Positions 1 through 7,875 are shown, counted from the first letter of the stretch. The stretch is 12,720 nucleotides of DNA from an uncultured bacterium (GCA_946184715.1 CAMHGU010000041.1:1-12720); one strand, 5' to 3'. Made by a program: numbers and translations. The notes: generated from the sequence alone by a model not told the origin.

Positions 1-1977
1 GCCGGTACAGCTGTTGAAGGCTCTGCCGCCGATTGATGTGACCGACGGGGGGATTGTGACGGTCGTCAGCCCACTACACATACTGAAAGCACTCTCTCCG
101 ATTGTTGCTACCGATGTGCCGATAGTGGCGCTGCTCGCGCTTGTGCAGTAGTAAAACGCGTAATTGCCTATTGAGGTCACGGAGTTGGGGATGGTGATGC
201 TCGTCAGCCCGCTGCTGGTGAAAGCATACTCTCCGATTGTCGCTACCGACGAGCCGATGGTGGCACTCTTCAGGTTCTCGCATTGAGAGAATGCGTAATT
301 CCCTATCGTGGTGACGGAATTAGGAATGGTGACGCTTGCCAAGCCTTTCAAAGCATAACACAAGTAGGAAGGAATGCGCTTCACTTGGCTGCCGAACGCG
401 AATTTGGTAATCGATGACATATTGCCGAAAGGCCCGTAGGAGGACTGGTCGGCGCAGTTCGCGGCGTTCCAATTCACCGTGGCCATCCCGGTGCAGCCGC
501 CGAAGGCACTTGTCCCTACCGAGGTGACGCCGGTGCCTACGGTCACGGTTGTCAGTCCCGTCAAGCCGTAACAGATATAGGCAGGGATATGCTCCACCGT
601 GTTGCCGAAATTGAAGGTGGTGATGCCTGTCAGGTTGTAGAAGGGCCCGTCGGAATTTGATGAAAGGTCGGCGCAGTTTTTGGCGTTCCAGTTTACTGTT
701 TTCAGATTGGTACATCCCGAGAATGGGTGGTAGCCTATCGACTCTGCGGCGGCGGGTATTGTTATTGCCGTCAGACCGCTGCAGTTTATGAAACAATAGT
801 CTCCGATTGATTTTAGCGAGCTGCCGAGTGTGACGCTTGTAAGCCCGGTGCAATCTTGAAATGCGCCGTAGCCCAACTCGGTCACAGAGTTGCCGGGGGC
901 GACACTCGTCAGTGCCAAGCAATGACAAAAAGCCGAAGTCCCGATTTTTTGTACGGAGTTGGCGAAGCTGACACTGCCCAACTGCCGGCAACTGTCGAAG
1001 GCGCAAATGCCTATAGTTTTTACCGAACTGCCGATAGTCGCGCTTTTCAGCGCGATGCAGTTGTAGAAGGCGTAATCTTTGATTTCTGTTATTGAAGAGG
1101 GAACGGTCAGCGCTGTAATTTTTGTTCCGTTGAGATAGAGGTTGCCGGCAGCTGAAAGAGGATTAGATGTGGGGCCGGGGAAACTGATTTTACACCACGC
1201 GGCGAGGTCGGTGATATCTACCCATGCCAGATTTGTACAACCATCGAAAGCGTGATGCCCCACCTCGGTAACCGTTTTTGGTATGGTGACGCTCTTAATC
1301 CCCGTGGCTCCATAGCATAAATAGTCGGGAATGCGCGTCACTGTGGAGCCAAATTCAAGCGTTACACTGCCGCTCATAGCATTGAGCGGAGTGTTGTTAT
1401 ATGTGCAGTCGGGATAATTTTTCGCGTTCCATTTCACCGAAGTCAATGCTGTGCAAGTGGAGAATGAACGGTATCCCATAGATGTGACACCGGTACCTAT
1501 CGTGATGCTTTTCAAAGCGGTGCAGTCAAGGAATGTTGACCCTTTAATAGTGGTGACGGAGTTGGGAATGGTGAGACTTGTAAGGCTGGTGCAGTCGCAG
1601 AAAACATAGGCACCAATGGTTGTCAACGAGCTACCGAGAGTGATACTTGTCATTCCGGTGCAGCTGTCGAAGGCTCTGTCGCCGATTGTCGTGACAGTGT
1701 TGGGGACGGTAACGCTTGTTATGCCGCTACACTTCCTGAAAGTCCAACTGTCGATGGCTGTGACTGTATAAGAAGTGCCATTATTAGTCACTTTGGACGG
1801 TATCGATACTGCTCCGCTTAGGCTCGTGTAGCCTTCATTGCTATTTTCGTGAGTGACGGTCACGGTCTTCCCGTCGCTATTCTTGTTGTAGCACAGGTTG
1901 CCCACTTTGAAGTCGTAGGCCGACGCGGCTAAGACCGACGTTATAGCAATTAGCGCAAGTGTAATTTTGGTTCGCAT
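1..1977 (-). CDS. BspA-like leucine-rich-repeat secreted protein (partial, C-terminal end missing)
   Basis: I read this frame by hand: 659 codons from the ATG at 1977 to the window edge with no stop, so the C-terminus lies outside. Residues 1-20 are a signal peptide (MRTK, then a hydrophobic stretch ending ASA). They are followed by the YDFKVGNLCYN start typical of Bacteroidales BspA-type proteins. From about residue 70 onward come tandem LRR_5 repeats of about 23 residues with the pattern SVTIPNSVTTIGxxAFxxCxxL. Three larger modules carry a WNAKN/WNAAN core (W183, W430, W503), and one segment reads WVDITDLAAWCKISF (about 252-266). Such proteins are exported or surface-exposed and often proposed as adhesins or host-binding proteins; the ligand cannot be told from sequence. 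It appears to be a single-gene unit with its own promoter, and looks less GC-rich than its neighbours. A sorting or anchoring domain, if any, would be in the missing end. Confidence 0.92.
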   Translation of the reverse strand, partial: MRTKITLALIAITSVLAASAYDFKVGNLCYNKNSDGKTVTVTHENSNEGYTSLSGAVSIPSKVTNNGTSYTVTAIDSWTFRKCSGITSVTVPNTVTTIGDRAFDSCTGMTSITLGSSLTTIGAYVFCDCTSLTSLTIPNSVTTIKGSTFLDCTALKSITIGTGVTSMGYRSFSTCTALTSVKWNAKNYPDCTYNNTPLNAMSGSVTLEFGSTVTRIPDYLCYGATGIKSVTIPKTVTEVGHHAFDGCTNLAWVDITDLAAWCKISFPGPTSNPLSAAGNLYLNGTKITALTVPSSITEIKDYAFYNCIALKSATIGSSVKTIGICAFDSCRQLGSVSFANSVQKIGTSAFCHCLALTSVAPGNSVTELGYGAFQDCTGLTSVTLGSSLKSIGDYCFINCSGLTAITIPAAAESIGYHPFSGCTNLKTVNWNAKNCADLSSNSDGPFYNLTGITTFNFGNTVEHIPAYICYGLTGLTTVTVGTGVTSVGTSAFGGCTGMATVNWNAANCADQSSYGPFGNMSSITKFAFGSQVKRIPSYLCYALKGLASVTIPNSVTTIGNYAFSQCENLKSATIGSSVATIGEYAFTSSGLTSITIPNSVTSIGNYAFYYCTSASSATIGTSVATIGESAFSMCSGLTTVTIPPSVTSIGGRAFNSCTG
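352..495 (-). repeat. WNAAN super-repeat module, copy 3
   Basis: Residues 495-542 of the leucine-rich-repeat protein. The module runs from a cysteine through WNAANCADQSS, a GPFGNMS turn, a FAFGS strand and KRIPSYLCY. It departs from the ordinary 23-residue unit, being about 48 residues, and matches the modules at 565-714 and 1309-1455. The insertion between the W-N-A core and the F-G-S strand varies in length between copies. Confidence 0.75.
565..714 (-). repeat. WNAKN super-repeat module, copy 2
   Basis: Residues 422-471 of the leucine-rich-repeat protein: WNAKNCADLSS, then GPFYNLTG, FNFGN and EHIPAYICYG. It lies 73 residues before copy 3 and resembles it most closely, which suggests a recent local duplication of a unit of about 219 bases. 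Confidence 0.75.
1309..1455 (-). repeat. WNAKN super-repeat module, copy 1
   Basis: Residues 175-223 of the leucine-rich-repeat protein: VKWNAKNYPDC, then a TPLNAMSG turn, LEFGS and TRIPDYLCYG. It is the most diverged of the three copies and is separated from the other two by ordinary leucine-rich units and the AAWCKISF segment. Confidence 0.7.
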
Positions 1978-2016
1978 AATAATGGGAGGTATATATATAA
2001 TTAAGGTATATCGTCA

Positions 2017-2047
2017 CAAAAGTAACGATAACCGACGAGATTCGCAA
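2017..2047 (-). promoter_or_regulatory. Bacteroidetes-type promoter of the leucine-rich-repeat gene
   Basis: Read on the minus strand, TACTTTTG at 2024-2017 fits the Bacteroidetes -7 consensus TAnnTTTG exactly. GTTG at 2048-2045 stands at the -33 position with a 20-base spacer. Transcription would start near 2010, giving a leader of about 30 AT-rich bases before the ATG at 1977. The same GTTG-N20-TAnnTTTG arrangement occurs at the two other promoters called here, which supports it. Confidence 0.75.
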
Positions 2048-2071
2048 CAGTTAGCGCGAAAATCGTCGGTT
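2030..2071. promoter_or_regulatory. 16-bp imperfect inverted repeat (terminator or operator)
   Basis: Arms at 2030-2045 and 2056-2071 pair over 16 positions with two mismatches around a 10-base loop. It begins 26 bases past the PBP1A stop codon, so it is well placed to end that transcript. However, no T tract follows directly on the minus strand; the nearest is TTTT at 2021-2018. The arm nearer the leucine-rich-repeat gene covers that gene's -33 element, so it could equally be a regulator binding site. Confidence 0.6.
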
Positions 2072-2096
2072 CGGTTATATCATTTGAGTTTCGCCG

Positions 2097-4445
2097 TCAA
2101 TCGAAGACGCCTTCCATTGATTGCTCCTGGGTGTCATCGACCACGTAGTCGTCGTAGAATTCGCTCTTGCAGGGATTGAAGTTCTCGGGGAACTGGAACT
2201 TGACATCTTGCTTGTAGGGCAAGGACTTGTCGGCGTACACCTTATTCATATATAGGCCGTAGATGGGCAGTGCCATACGCGCGCCCTGGCCATAGGCCAT
2301 AGTGTTAAAGTGAATGTAGCGCTCTTCGCCGCCTACCCACACGCCCGACACCAGCTGCGGGGTGAATCCCATAAACCAGCCGTCGGAGTTGGAGTTGGTG
2401 GTACCGGTTTTGCCGCCCATCTCAGCGGTGATGTTGTAAGGCGCGCCGCGGAGGCTTGCGCCGGTACCGCTCTGCACCACATTGAGCAGTATTGACACGA
2501 TTTTGTAATAGGCTTCCTCGCTGATTACCTCAGTGTGGACTGGTGAGAACTCCGAGATTACGTTACCGGCGTTGTCGCATATACGGGTTACGAAGATGGG
2601 GTCGACGCGCATGCCTTTATTGGCGAAAGCTGTGTAGGCGCCTACCATCTCGCGCACCGACACGTCGCAGGGGCCGAGGCAAAGCGACATCACGGCGTCG
2701 AGGTGGTTGGTGATGCCGAAGTTGTGCATGGTGCGCACGAGCACGGCGGGCGAGAGCTTCTCCATAAGGCGGGCCGAAATCCAGTTGTTGGAGTGGGTGA
2801 GCGCCCATCGGAGGTCGACCATCTGTCCTACGGCCGCCGAGCCGGAGTTGCGTGGCGACCAGGCGTGGCCGGCTTCGTCGATGATGGTGGGCTGCGCGTT
2901 GAGGAAGCGGTCGCAGGGGGTGTAGCCCTCTTCCATAGCGTAGGTGTAGAGGAACGGTTTCACGGTAGAACCTATCTGGCGGCGTCCTTGCGACACCATA
3001 TCGTACTGGAAGAAGCGGAAGTCGGGGCCGCCCACATAGGCCTTGATGTAGCCCGTGACGGGATCCATCGACATAAAGCCGGTGCGGAGAAACATCTTGT
3101 GGTAGCGTATGGAGTCGCGCGGGGTCATCGTGGTATCGACAGGACCGTCCCACGAGAACACCGTCATATCGATAGGCGTGTCGAAGAATTTCTGAATCTC
3201 AGCCTCGCTGTATCCTGCCTGCTTGAGGGTGCGATAGCGCTCGCTCTGCTTGAGGGCGCGGTCGAGGAGGCCTTTGGCGGTGGCGTTGCCGAGCTCTTCG
3301 CGATTGGTGGTGTAGGGGCCGTTGGGCGAGCCTTTCTTCTCGCGGAAGAAGGCCGGTTGCAGATGCCCGCCGAGGTGCTTCTTGACGGCCTCTTCGGCAT
3401 AGGTCTGCATTCGCGAGTCGATGGTGGTGTAGATTTTCAGGCCATCGGTGTAGATGTTGTACTTCGAGCCGTCGGGCTTGCGGTTCTTCTCGGCCCAGCC
3501 GTAGAGCGGGTTGACTTCCCAGGCTATAGAGTCGTCGACGTAGCTCTGGCGGTCCCAGGAGGGGTAGTCGCTGAGCACCGGCTTCTTGGCCGACATCATC
3601 AGTCGCAGCTCCTCGCGGAAGTAGGGCGCCATGCCGTTCTTGTGATCCACGCGGTGGAAGTCGAGCGTCAGCGGCTCTTGCTGCAAGCGGTTGCACTCTT
3701 CGGGCGAGAGCTTACCGGCTTTGCACATCTGGTCGAGCACCACGTTGCGGCGCTGGCGGGTGCGCTCGTTGTGGCGCACGGGATTGTAATATGACGGGTT
3801 CTTGACCATACCCACCAGCGTGGCCGACTCGAGAATGTCGAGATCCTCCGGGTCTTTGTTGAAATATACCCTTGCTGCCGACTTGATACCCACGGCATTA
3901 TTGAGGAAGTCGAACTGGTTGAGGTACATCTTGATAATCTCGTCCTTGGTGTAGTAGCGCTCGAGCTTTACGGCGATGGCCCACTCCACGGGTTTCTGCA
4001 GCAGTCGCTGCAGGGTGTTCTGGGCCACATCGGAGTAGAGCAGCTTGGCGAGCTGCTGGGTGATGGTGGAGCCGCCGCCGGCATTCTTCTGGCCCATAAT
4101 GCCACGCTTAATGACTGCGCGCGACACGGCGCGGAGGTCGATGCCCGAGTGCTGCTCGTAGCGCGCGTCCTCGGTGGCGATGAGGGCATCGACCACGTGC
4201 TGCGAGATGTTCTCAAAATCCACATACACTCGGTTGGCCTTGCTCTGATAGAAGCGCCCTATCTCCACGCCATCGTCGGAGTAGATTACCGAGGCAAACT
4301 TGTCGGTGGGGTTCTTGAGCTGCTCAATGGGCGGCATATAGCCTATGATACCATTGTACATCAATATGAAACCGATAACGATGACGGCGATGATGATGCC
4401 GAATGTGGTCCACATCAGTCGCACTATATGACGGTAATCTTTCAT
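2097..4445 (-). CDS. Penicillin-binding protein 1A (bifunctional glycosyltransferase/transpeptidase)
   Basis: Class A penicillin-binding protein of 782 residues, a usual length. It polymerises lipid II into glycan strands and crosslinks the peptides in the periplasm. One N-terminal membrane segment (about 11-36) follows a short cytoplasmic MKDYRHIVRL tail. The GT51 domain spans about 55-230: catalytic E92 in TEDARYEQHSG, the STITQQLAKLL motif at 126-136, and the KLERYYTKDEII..YLN helix to about 176. The transpeptidase domain (about 450-705) has all three active-site motifs: S493-T-V-K496 with the nucleophilic serine, S552-N-N, and K679-T-G-T. It ends with an acidic tail. It is the last gene of a six-gene same-strand block, 50 bases after gldH, as expected from the gldH-pbp1A order common in Bacteroidetes. 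Both enzymatic centres look intact. The exact orthologue name (mrcA/ponA) is not determinable here. Confidence 0.97.
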   Translation of the reverse strand: MKDYRHIVRLMWTTFGIIIAVIVIGFILMYNGIIGYMPPIEQLKNPTDKFASVIYSDDGVEIGRFYQSKANRVYVDFENISQHVVDALIATEDARYEQHSGIDLRAVSRAVIKRGIMGQKNAGGGSTITQQLAKLLYSDVAQNTLQRLLQKPVEWAIAVKLERYYTKDEIIKMYLNQFDFLNNAVGIKSAARVYFNKDPEDLDILESATLVGMVKNPSYYNPVRHNERTRQRRNVVLDQMCKAGKLSPEECNRLQQEPLTLDFHRVDHKNGMAPYFREELRLMMSAKKPVLSDYPSWDRQSYVDDSIAWEVNPLYGWAEKNRKPDGSKYNIYTDGLKIYTTIDSRMQTYAEEAVKKHLGGHLQPAFFREKKGSPNGPYTTNREELGNATAKGLLDRALKQSERYRTLKQAGYSEAEIQKFFDTPIDMTVFSWDGPVDTTMTPRDSIRYHKMFLRTGFMSMDPVTGYIKAYVGGPDFRFFQYDMVSQGRRQIGSTVKPFLYTYAMEEGYTPCDRFLNAQPTIIDEAGHAWSPRNSGSAAVGQMVDLRWALTHSNNWISARLMEKLSPAVLVRTMHNFGITNHLDAVMSLCLGPCDVSVREMVGAYTAFANKGMRVDPIFVTRICDNAGNVISEFSPVHTEVISEEAYYKIVSILLNVVQSGTGASLRGAPYNITAEMGGKTGTTNSNSDGWFMGFTPQLVSGVWVGGEERYIHFNTMAYGQGARMALPIYGLYMNKVYADKSLPYKQDVKFQFPENFNPCKSEFYDDYVVDDTQEQSMEGVFD

Positions 4446-4483
4446 TGCTTAGAGCTGGTTATAGAGATTGAAAAGCTTATGTG

Positions 4484-4516
4484 CAAATATAATAGTTATT
4501 GTTGAGATATTGACAA
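4484..4516 (-). promoter_or_regulatory. Possible internal promoter before the PBP1A gene
   Basis: On the minus strand TATATTTG at 4491-4484 matches the -7 consensus TAnnTTTG exactly, 38 bases before the PBP1A start. The upstream element is weak: ATTG at 4517-4514 with a 22-base spacer, two longer than at the three better promoters. It overlaps the end of gldH. It may give PBP1A some independent expression, or be chance in an AT-rich gap. Confidence 0.4.
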
Positions 4517-4966
4517 TCCTACGTCGGAAATTCCGTAAAGAATAGAGTCGTTGATGCCGTTCCACATCACAACACGCCTGATAGCCTGAGGGTTGACCGG
4601 CGCTGACAGAGATGCCGACGCCTCATATACGGAGCCGAATCCACGGGAGCGCCACTGGCCGTTCTCGTCGGCGAGGACGATGTTGAGGCGGTGGCGTGTG
4701 GCTCTAAAGGCGGTGTCGATGACATCGACCCAGAGAGTGATGTCGCGATGAGGATAGAAGTTGTCGTGCCTTACAACGACGGTGAGCTGCGCGCACTGCG
4801 TCAGGCTATCGCGGCAGCTGATGTCGAAGGTGATGGGCTGTGCCGGCCTCCACTGCGATTGCGGTATCGAGCGGAAATCGGTATATAGGTAGCTTGCACT
4901 GTCGCGGCACGAAACAGCCATCGACAGTGCAAACAATGCTGATATGACCCAGGCCATCGGCTTCAT
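4496..4966 (-). CDS. gldH: Gliding motility-associated lipoprotein GldH
   Basis: A lipoprotein of 156 residues matching GldH in length, layout and motifs. The N-terminus MKPMAWVISALFALSMAVSC is a lipoprotein signal peptide with the acylated cysteine at C20. The lipobox is weak (A-V-S before C), which is common in Bacteroidetes. The mature part shows family hallmarks: an early Y-x-D-F-R-S-I-P element, VVVRHDNFYPHRDITLWV in the middle, then ADENGQWRSRGFGSVYEAS, and a terminal GISDVGLSI. In flavobacteria GldH is needed for gliding and type IX secretion. Gut Bacteroidales without gliding also keep it, so its role here is unclear, probably in the envelope. I prefer the ATG at 4966 because it gives a normal signal peptide; an in-frame TTG at 4972 would overlap the upstream stop. 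It starts 2 bases after ricT, implying translational coupling. Confidence 0.86.
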   Translation of the reverse strand: MKPMAWVISALFALSMAVSCRDSASYLYTDFRSIPQSQWRPAQPITFDISCRDSLTQCAQLTVVVRHDNFYPHRDITLWVDVIDTAFRATRHRLNIVLADENGQWRSRGFGSVYEASASLSAPVNPQAIRRVVMWNGINDSILYGISDVGLSISQQ

Positions 4967-4968
4967 CG

Positions 4969-6237
4969 TCAATCGTTGCTCTTGGGCTCTTTGGGCTTGG
5001 CGGGCACGGGCTGGCGCTTGCTTTTGTTCTTGGGCTGGCCGTTGCCTTTGCCGCCTTTGTTGTTCTGTGGTTGCTGTTTGGGCTGGCCTTCGTGAGGTGG
5101 CTGATTGCCTTTGTTCTTGCCTTTGCCCTTGCCTTTGCGTTTCACCTTGTCGAAGCGGGTGAGGTTGTTCTCGTCGATGATGTCGCCGTACATTTTCTTG
5201 GCCGGCTCGGGCTTGTGGCCGTCGCCGAGCAGGGTGTCGGGCTTGATGCCGTTGCGGTTGAGCTCGATAATCTCTTTGACGCGGTCGGCCGAGATTGTGA
5301 CGGTGTTGGCCGCCATCGACTTATCGGTGGAGTAGGTCATCTCGCGCTTGAAGATGTCGGTCTTGAAGTGGTAGTAGGTGTTGTCCTTGGTGTAGAGATG
5401 CACGTCGCGCCTGGGCAGGTGCTTGGTGATCTCGGCGTAGGCATCCACTTCAAAGTTGAGGCAGCACTTGAGCTTTGCACACTGCCCGGCGAGCTTCTGC
5501 GGGTTGGGGGAAATGTCCTGGAAGCGCGCGGCTTGCGTGGAGACCGACACGAAATTTGACATCCAGGAGGCGCAGCAAAGCGCGCGGCCGCAGGGACCGA
5601 TGCCGCCTATGCGTCCGGCCTCTTGCCGGGCACCTATCTGCTTCATCTCCACGCGGATATGGAAGGTCTCGGCCAGCACCTTGATGAGCTGGCGGAAATC
5701 GACGCGCCCGTCGGCAATATAGTAGAAGATGGCTTTGCTGCCGTCGCCTTGATACTCCACGTCGCCTATCTTCATATTGAGGTGAAGCTCCTCGGCGATT
5801 TTGCGGGAGCGCACCATAGTGTCGTATTCGCGGCCCTGTGCCTCGCGCCAGCGCTCGATGTCGGCGGGCTTGGCGTGGCGGAACACACGCAGGAACTCGG
5901 TGTCGCGCTTGAGGTTGGCTTTCTTCATCTGCAAAGCAACGAGGCGTCCGGTCATGCTCACGCGGCCTATGTCGTGCCCCGGCGACGCTTCGACGGCCAC
6001 GAGGTCGCCGGTGTGGAGCGTCAGGTTGTTGGTGTTGCGGTAGAATCCGCGCCGGGTGTTCTTGAATGTCACCTCCACCATCTCGTTGCTGTTCATCCCG
6101 CCGGGGATGTCGTCGAGCCAGTTGTAGGCGTGCAGATTGGAGCGTGCCGCACACTCTGTGCAGTCGCCGCCACACCCGTGGCAGGCCTCGGCCTGCGCAT
6201 CGGGCGGCACGGTGGGTTTGTTGGTGGTTTCGTCCAT
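4969..6237 (-). CDS. ricT: PSP1-domain protein, RicT/YaaT-like
   Basis: A 422-residue PSP1 (RicT/YaaT) family protein. The N-terminus has a cysteine cluster C19-X2-C22-X3-C26-X2-C29. The PSP1 core runs from about 50 to 300, with VEVTFKNTRRGFYRN, VAVEASPGHDIG and the cysteine motifs GPCGRALCC (C216, C221, C222) and GQCAKLKCCLNFE (C253, C258, C259). In Bacillus subtilis the cysteines of RicT, with RicA and RicF, hold Fe-S clusters, and the complex steers RNase Y cleavage of transcripts. Residues about 364-422 form a basic, low-complexity tail rich in K, G, P, Q and N, suggestive of RNA or ribosome contact. The gene starts 15 bases after rny ends and is followed by gldH after 2 bases, so co-expression with RNase Y is very likely. 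Membership of the family is firm. That it regulates RNase Y here is inference, and no RicA or RicF gene is visible. Confidence 0.93.
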   Translation of the reverse strand: MDETTNKPTVPPDAQAEACHGCGGDCTECAARSNLHAYNWLDDIPGGMNSNEMVEVTFKNTRRGFYRNTNNLTLHTGDLVAVEASPGHDIGRVSMTGRLVALQMKKANLKRDTEFLRVFRHAKPADIERWREAQGREYDTMVRSRKIAEELHLNMKIGDVEYQGDGSKAIFYYIADGRVDFRQLIKVLAETFHIRVEMKQIGARQEAGRIGGIGPCGRALCCASWMSNFVSVSTQAARFQDISPNPQKLAGQCAKLKCCLNFEVDAYAEITKHLPRRDVHLYTKDNTYYHFKTDIFKREMTYSTDKSMAANTVTISADRVKEIIELNRNGIKPDTLLGDGHKPEPAKKMYGDIIDENNLTRFDKVKRKGKGKGKNKGNQPPHEGQPKQQPQNNKGGKGNGQPKNKSKRQPVPAKPKEPKSND

Positions 6238-6252
6238 AGCGGTAAGCTGTGT

Positions 6253-7839
6253 TTACTTGGCGAAACTTACCGAACGTGTCTCGCGGATTACGGTGATGCG
6301 CACCTGGCCGGGATAGGTCATCTCGTCCTGTATCTTGCGGGCTATCTCGCCTGAGAGCCGCTCGGTGGCGGCATCGTCGATCTTGTCGGCGCCCACGATT
6401 ACGCGGAGCTCGCGTCCGGCTTGGATGGCGTAGGTCTTAATGACACCGGGATAGGAGAGGGCGAGCTGCTCGAGGTCGTGGAGGCGCTTGATGTAGGCCT
6501 CGACCACTTCGCGGCGGGCACCCGGGCGAGCGCCGGAGATGGCGTCGCACACTTGCACTATCGGGGCGATGAGGCTCTCGGGTTCCACTTCGTCGTGGTG
6601 CGAGCCGATGGCGTTGCAGATGTCGGGCTTCTCTTTGTACTTCTCGGCCAGACGCATACCGAGGATAGCGTGGGGCAGTTCAGGCTCGTCGTCGGGCACC
6701 TTGCCTATGTCGTGGAGCAGGCCGGCGCGGCGTGCCTTCTTGGGGTTGAGGCCCAGCTCCGAGGCCATCACGGCGCAGAGATTGGCTGTCTCGCGGGAGT
6801 GCTGCAGCAGGTTCTGGCCGTAGCTGGAGCGGTATTTCATCTTACCTACGAGGCGGATAAGCTCGGGGTGGAGGCCGTGGATACCGAGGTCGATGGCGGT
6901 GCGCTTACCGGTCTCGATAATCTCCTCTTCCACTTGCTTGCGCACCTTGGCCACCACCTCCTCGATGCGAGCGGGGTGGATGCGGCCGTCGGCCACGAGC
7001 TGGTGAAGCGCGAGGCGTGCTATCTCGCGGCGCACGGGGTCGAAGCCCGAGAGCACGATGGCCTCGGGGGTGTCGTCGACGATGATTTCCACGCCCGTGG
7101 CGGCTTCGAGAGCGCGGATGTTGCGCCCTTCGCGGCCTATGATGCGCCCTTTGATTTCGTCGTTCTCGATGTGGAACACTGTCACAGCGTTCTCTACAGC
7201 CGTCTCAGTGGCTACACGCTGTATCGACTGCACGATGATGCGCTTGGCCTCTTTGTTGGCCGTGAGCTTGGCATCGTCCATAATGTCGTTGATATAGGCA
7301 GCCGCGGCGGTCTTGGCCTCGTCTTTGAGCGATTCTATAAGCTTCTCTTTAGCTTCTTCGGCCGAGAGGCCCGAGATGTGCTCGAGGGTGTCCTGTGCCT
7401 GACGGGTGATTTTGTCGAGCTCGGTCTGCTTATTCTCTACGAGCACTAATTGGTTCTCGAGATTGGCGCGCAGCTGGTCGTTTTCGTTCTTCTTGCGCTG
7501 CACGTCGCTCTGCATCTGGTTGAGCTGCATTTCGCGCTGCTTTGCCTTAGCTTCGGCCGATTGCACCTTGGAGAGGCGCTGCGCGGCCTCCTCTTTGATG
7601 TCGTCGGCGCGGCCTTTGATTTTGGCAGCTTCGTCCTTGGCGCGGTCGGTGATTTTGATGCTCTGCTCTTTGGCTTCGATGAGCATATCTTTCTTGAGCA
7701 CCTCGGCCTCGGTGCGAGCCTCTTCGACGATGCGCTTGGCGCGGCTGCGGGCCATAGTGCGGGTCACTATCAGCGTGGCTGCAATGCCGATTGCAAGCCC
7801 TGCTATGGTGAGGATGGTTGTCAATAGAATATCATTCAT
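6253..7839 (-). CDS. rny: Ribonuclease Y
   Basis: Endoribonuclease RNase Y, 528 residues, the usual length. It initiates mRNA decay and processing at the inner face of the membrane. In order: an N-terminal membrane anchor (about 5-27), a long charged coiled coil (about 32-200), a KH RNA-binding domain with GRIIGREGRNIR at 231-242, and an HD phosphohydrolase domain. The metal-binding HD residues are visible as H347 (LLQHS), H376-D377 (LLHDIGK), H414/H415 (GSHHDE) and D432 (CDAISG). The C-terminus TRSVSFAK is typical. I chose the ATG at 7839 because the protein then begins MNDILLTTIL, directly leading into the anchor. An in-frame ATG at 7920 would add 27 unlikely residues and read through a terminator hairpin. 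It lies 155 bases after zapA, and no promoter is evident in that gap. Confidence 0.97.
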   Translation of the reverse strand: MNDILLTTILTIAGLAIGIAATLIVTRTMARSRAKRIVEEARTEAEVLKKDMLIEAKEQSIKITDRAKDEAAKIKGRADDIKEEAAQRLSKVQSAEAKAKQREMQLNQMQSDVQRKKNENDQLRANLENQLVLVENKQTELDKITRQAQDTLEHISGLSAEEAKEKLIESLKDEAKTAAAAYINDIMDDAKLTANKEAKRIIVQSIQRVATETAVENAVTVFHIENDEIKGRIIGREGRNIRALEAATGVEIIVDDTPEAIVLSGFDPVRREIARLALHQLVADGRIHPARIEEVVAKVRKQVEEEIIETGKRTAIDLGIHGLHPELIRLVGKMKYRSSYGQNLLQHSRETANLCAVMASELGLNPKKARRAGLLHDIGKVPDDEPELPHAILGMRLAEKYKEKPDICNAIGSHHDEVEPESLIAPIVQVCDAISGARPGARREVVEAYIKRLHDLEQLALSYPGVIKTYAIQAGRELRVIVGADKIDDAATERLSGEIARKIQDEMTYPGQVRITVIRETRSVSFAK

Positions 7840-7875
7840 TTGAGTCGTTCTATTAATGTTAGTAATATATATAAT

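Larger units (their letters stand above)
1..1770 (-). repeat. Tandem 69-base leucine-rich-repeat units
   Basis: This stretch is built from units of about 69 bases (23 residues), often paired into 138-base dimers. One half of a dimer encodes an ATIGSSVATIGEYAF-like unit and the other an ITIPNSVTSIGNYAF-like unit. Some distant copies remain very alike as DNA: bases 1-90 closely match 1656-1745, including the shared stretch gaaggctctg. Such similarity can support unequal crossing-over and can also confuse short-read assembly. Confidence 0.85.

Noticed and set aside
320..1006. 228-codon minus-strand frame within the leucine-rich-repeat gene
   Set aside because: It is an R/L/H-rich out-of-frame reading. 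The true frame is open over the whole 1-1977 interval and gives perfect leucine-rich repeats.
1..1770. CRISPR-like or satellite repeat
   Set aside because: The periodic 69-base units keep an open frame and encode leucine-rich repeats; there are no unique spacers.
2703..3794. 363-codon plus-strand open frame antisense to the PBP1A gene
   Set aside because: The protein is a V/G/H/R-rich shadow with no domain; the minus strand encodes all PBP1A motifs here. Long antisense frames are expected in GC-rich genes.
4967..4972. TTG start for gldH at 4972
   Set aside because: It overlaps the ricT stop codon and adds only two residues; the ATG at 4966 gives a normal lipoprotein signal. It cannot be fully excluded.
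5623..7449. Long plus-strand open frames antisense to ricT and rny (5623-6354 and 6421-7449)
   Set aside because: No recognisable motif or signal, and codon patterns mirror the real genes. The opposite strand gives complete PSP1, KH and HD motifs.
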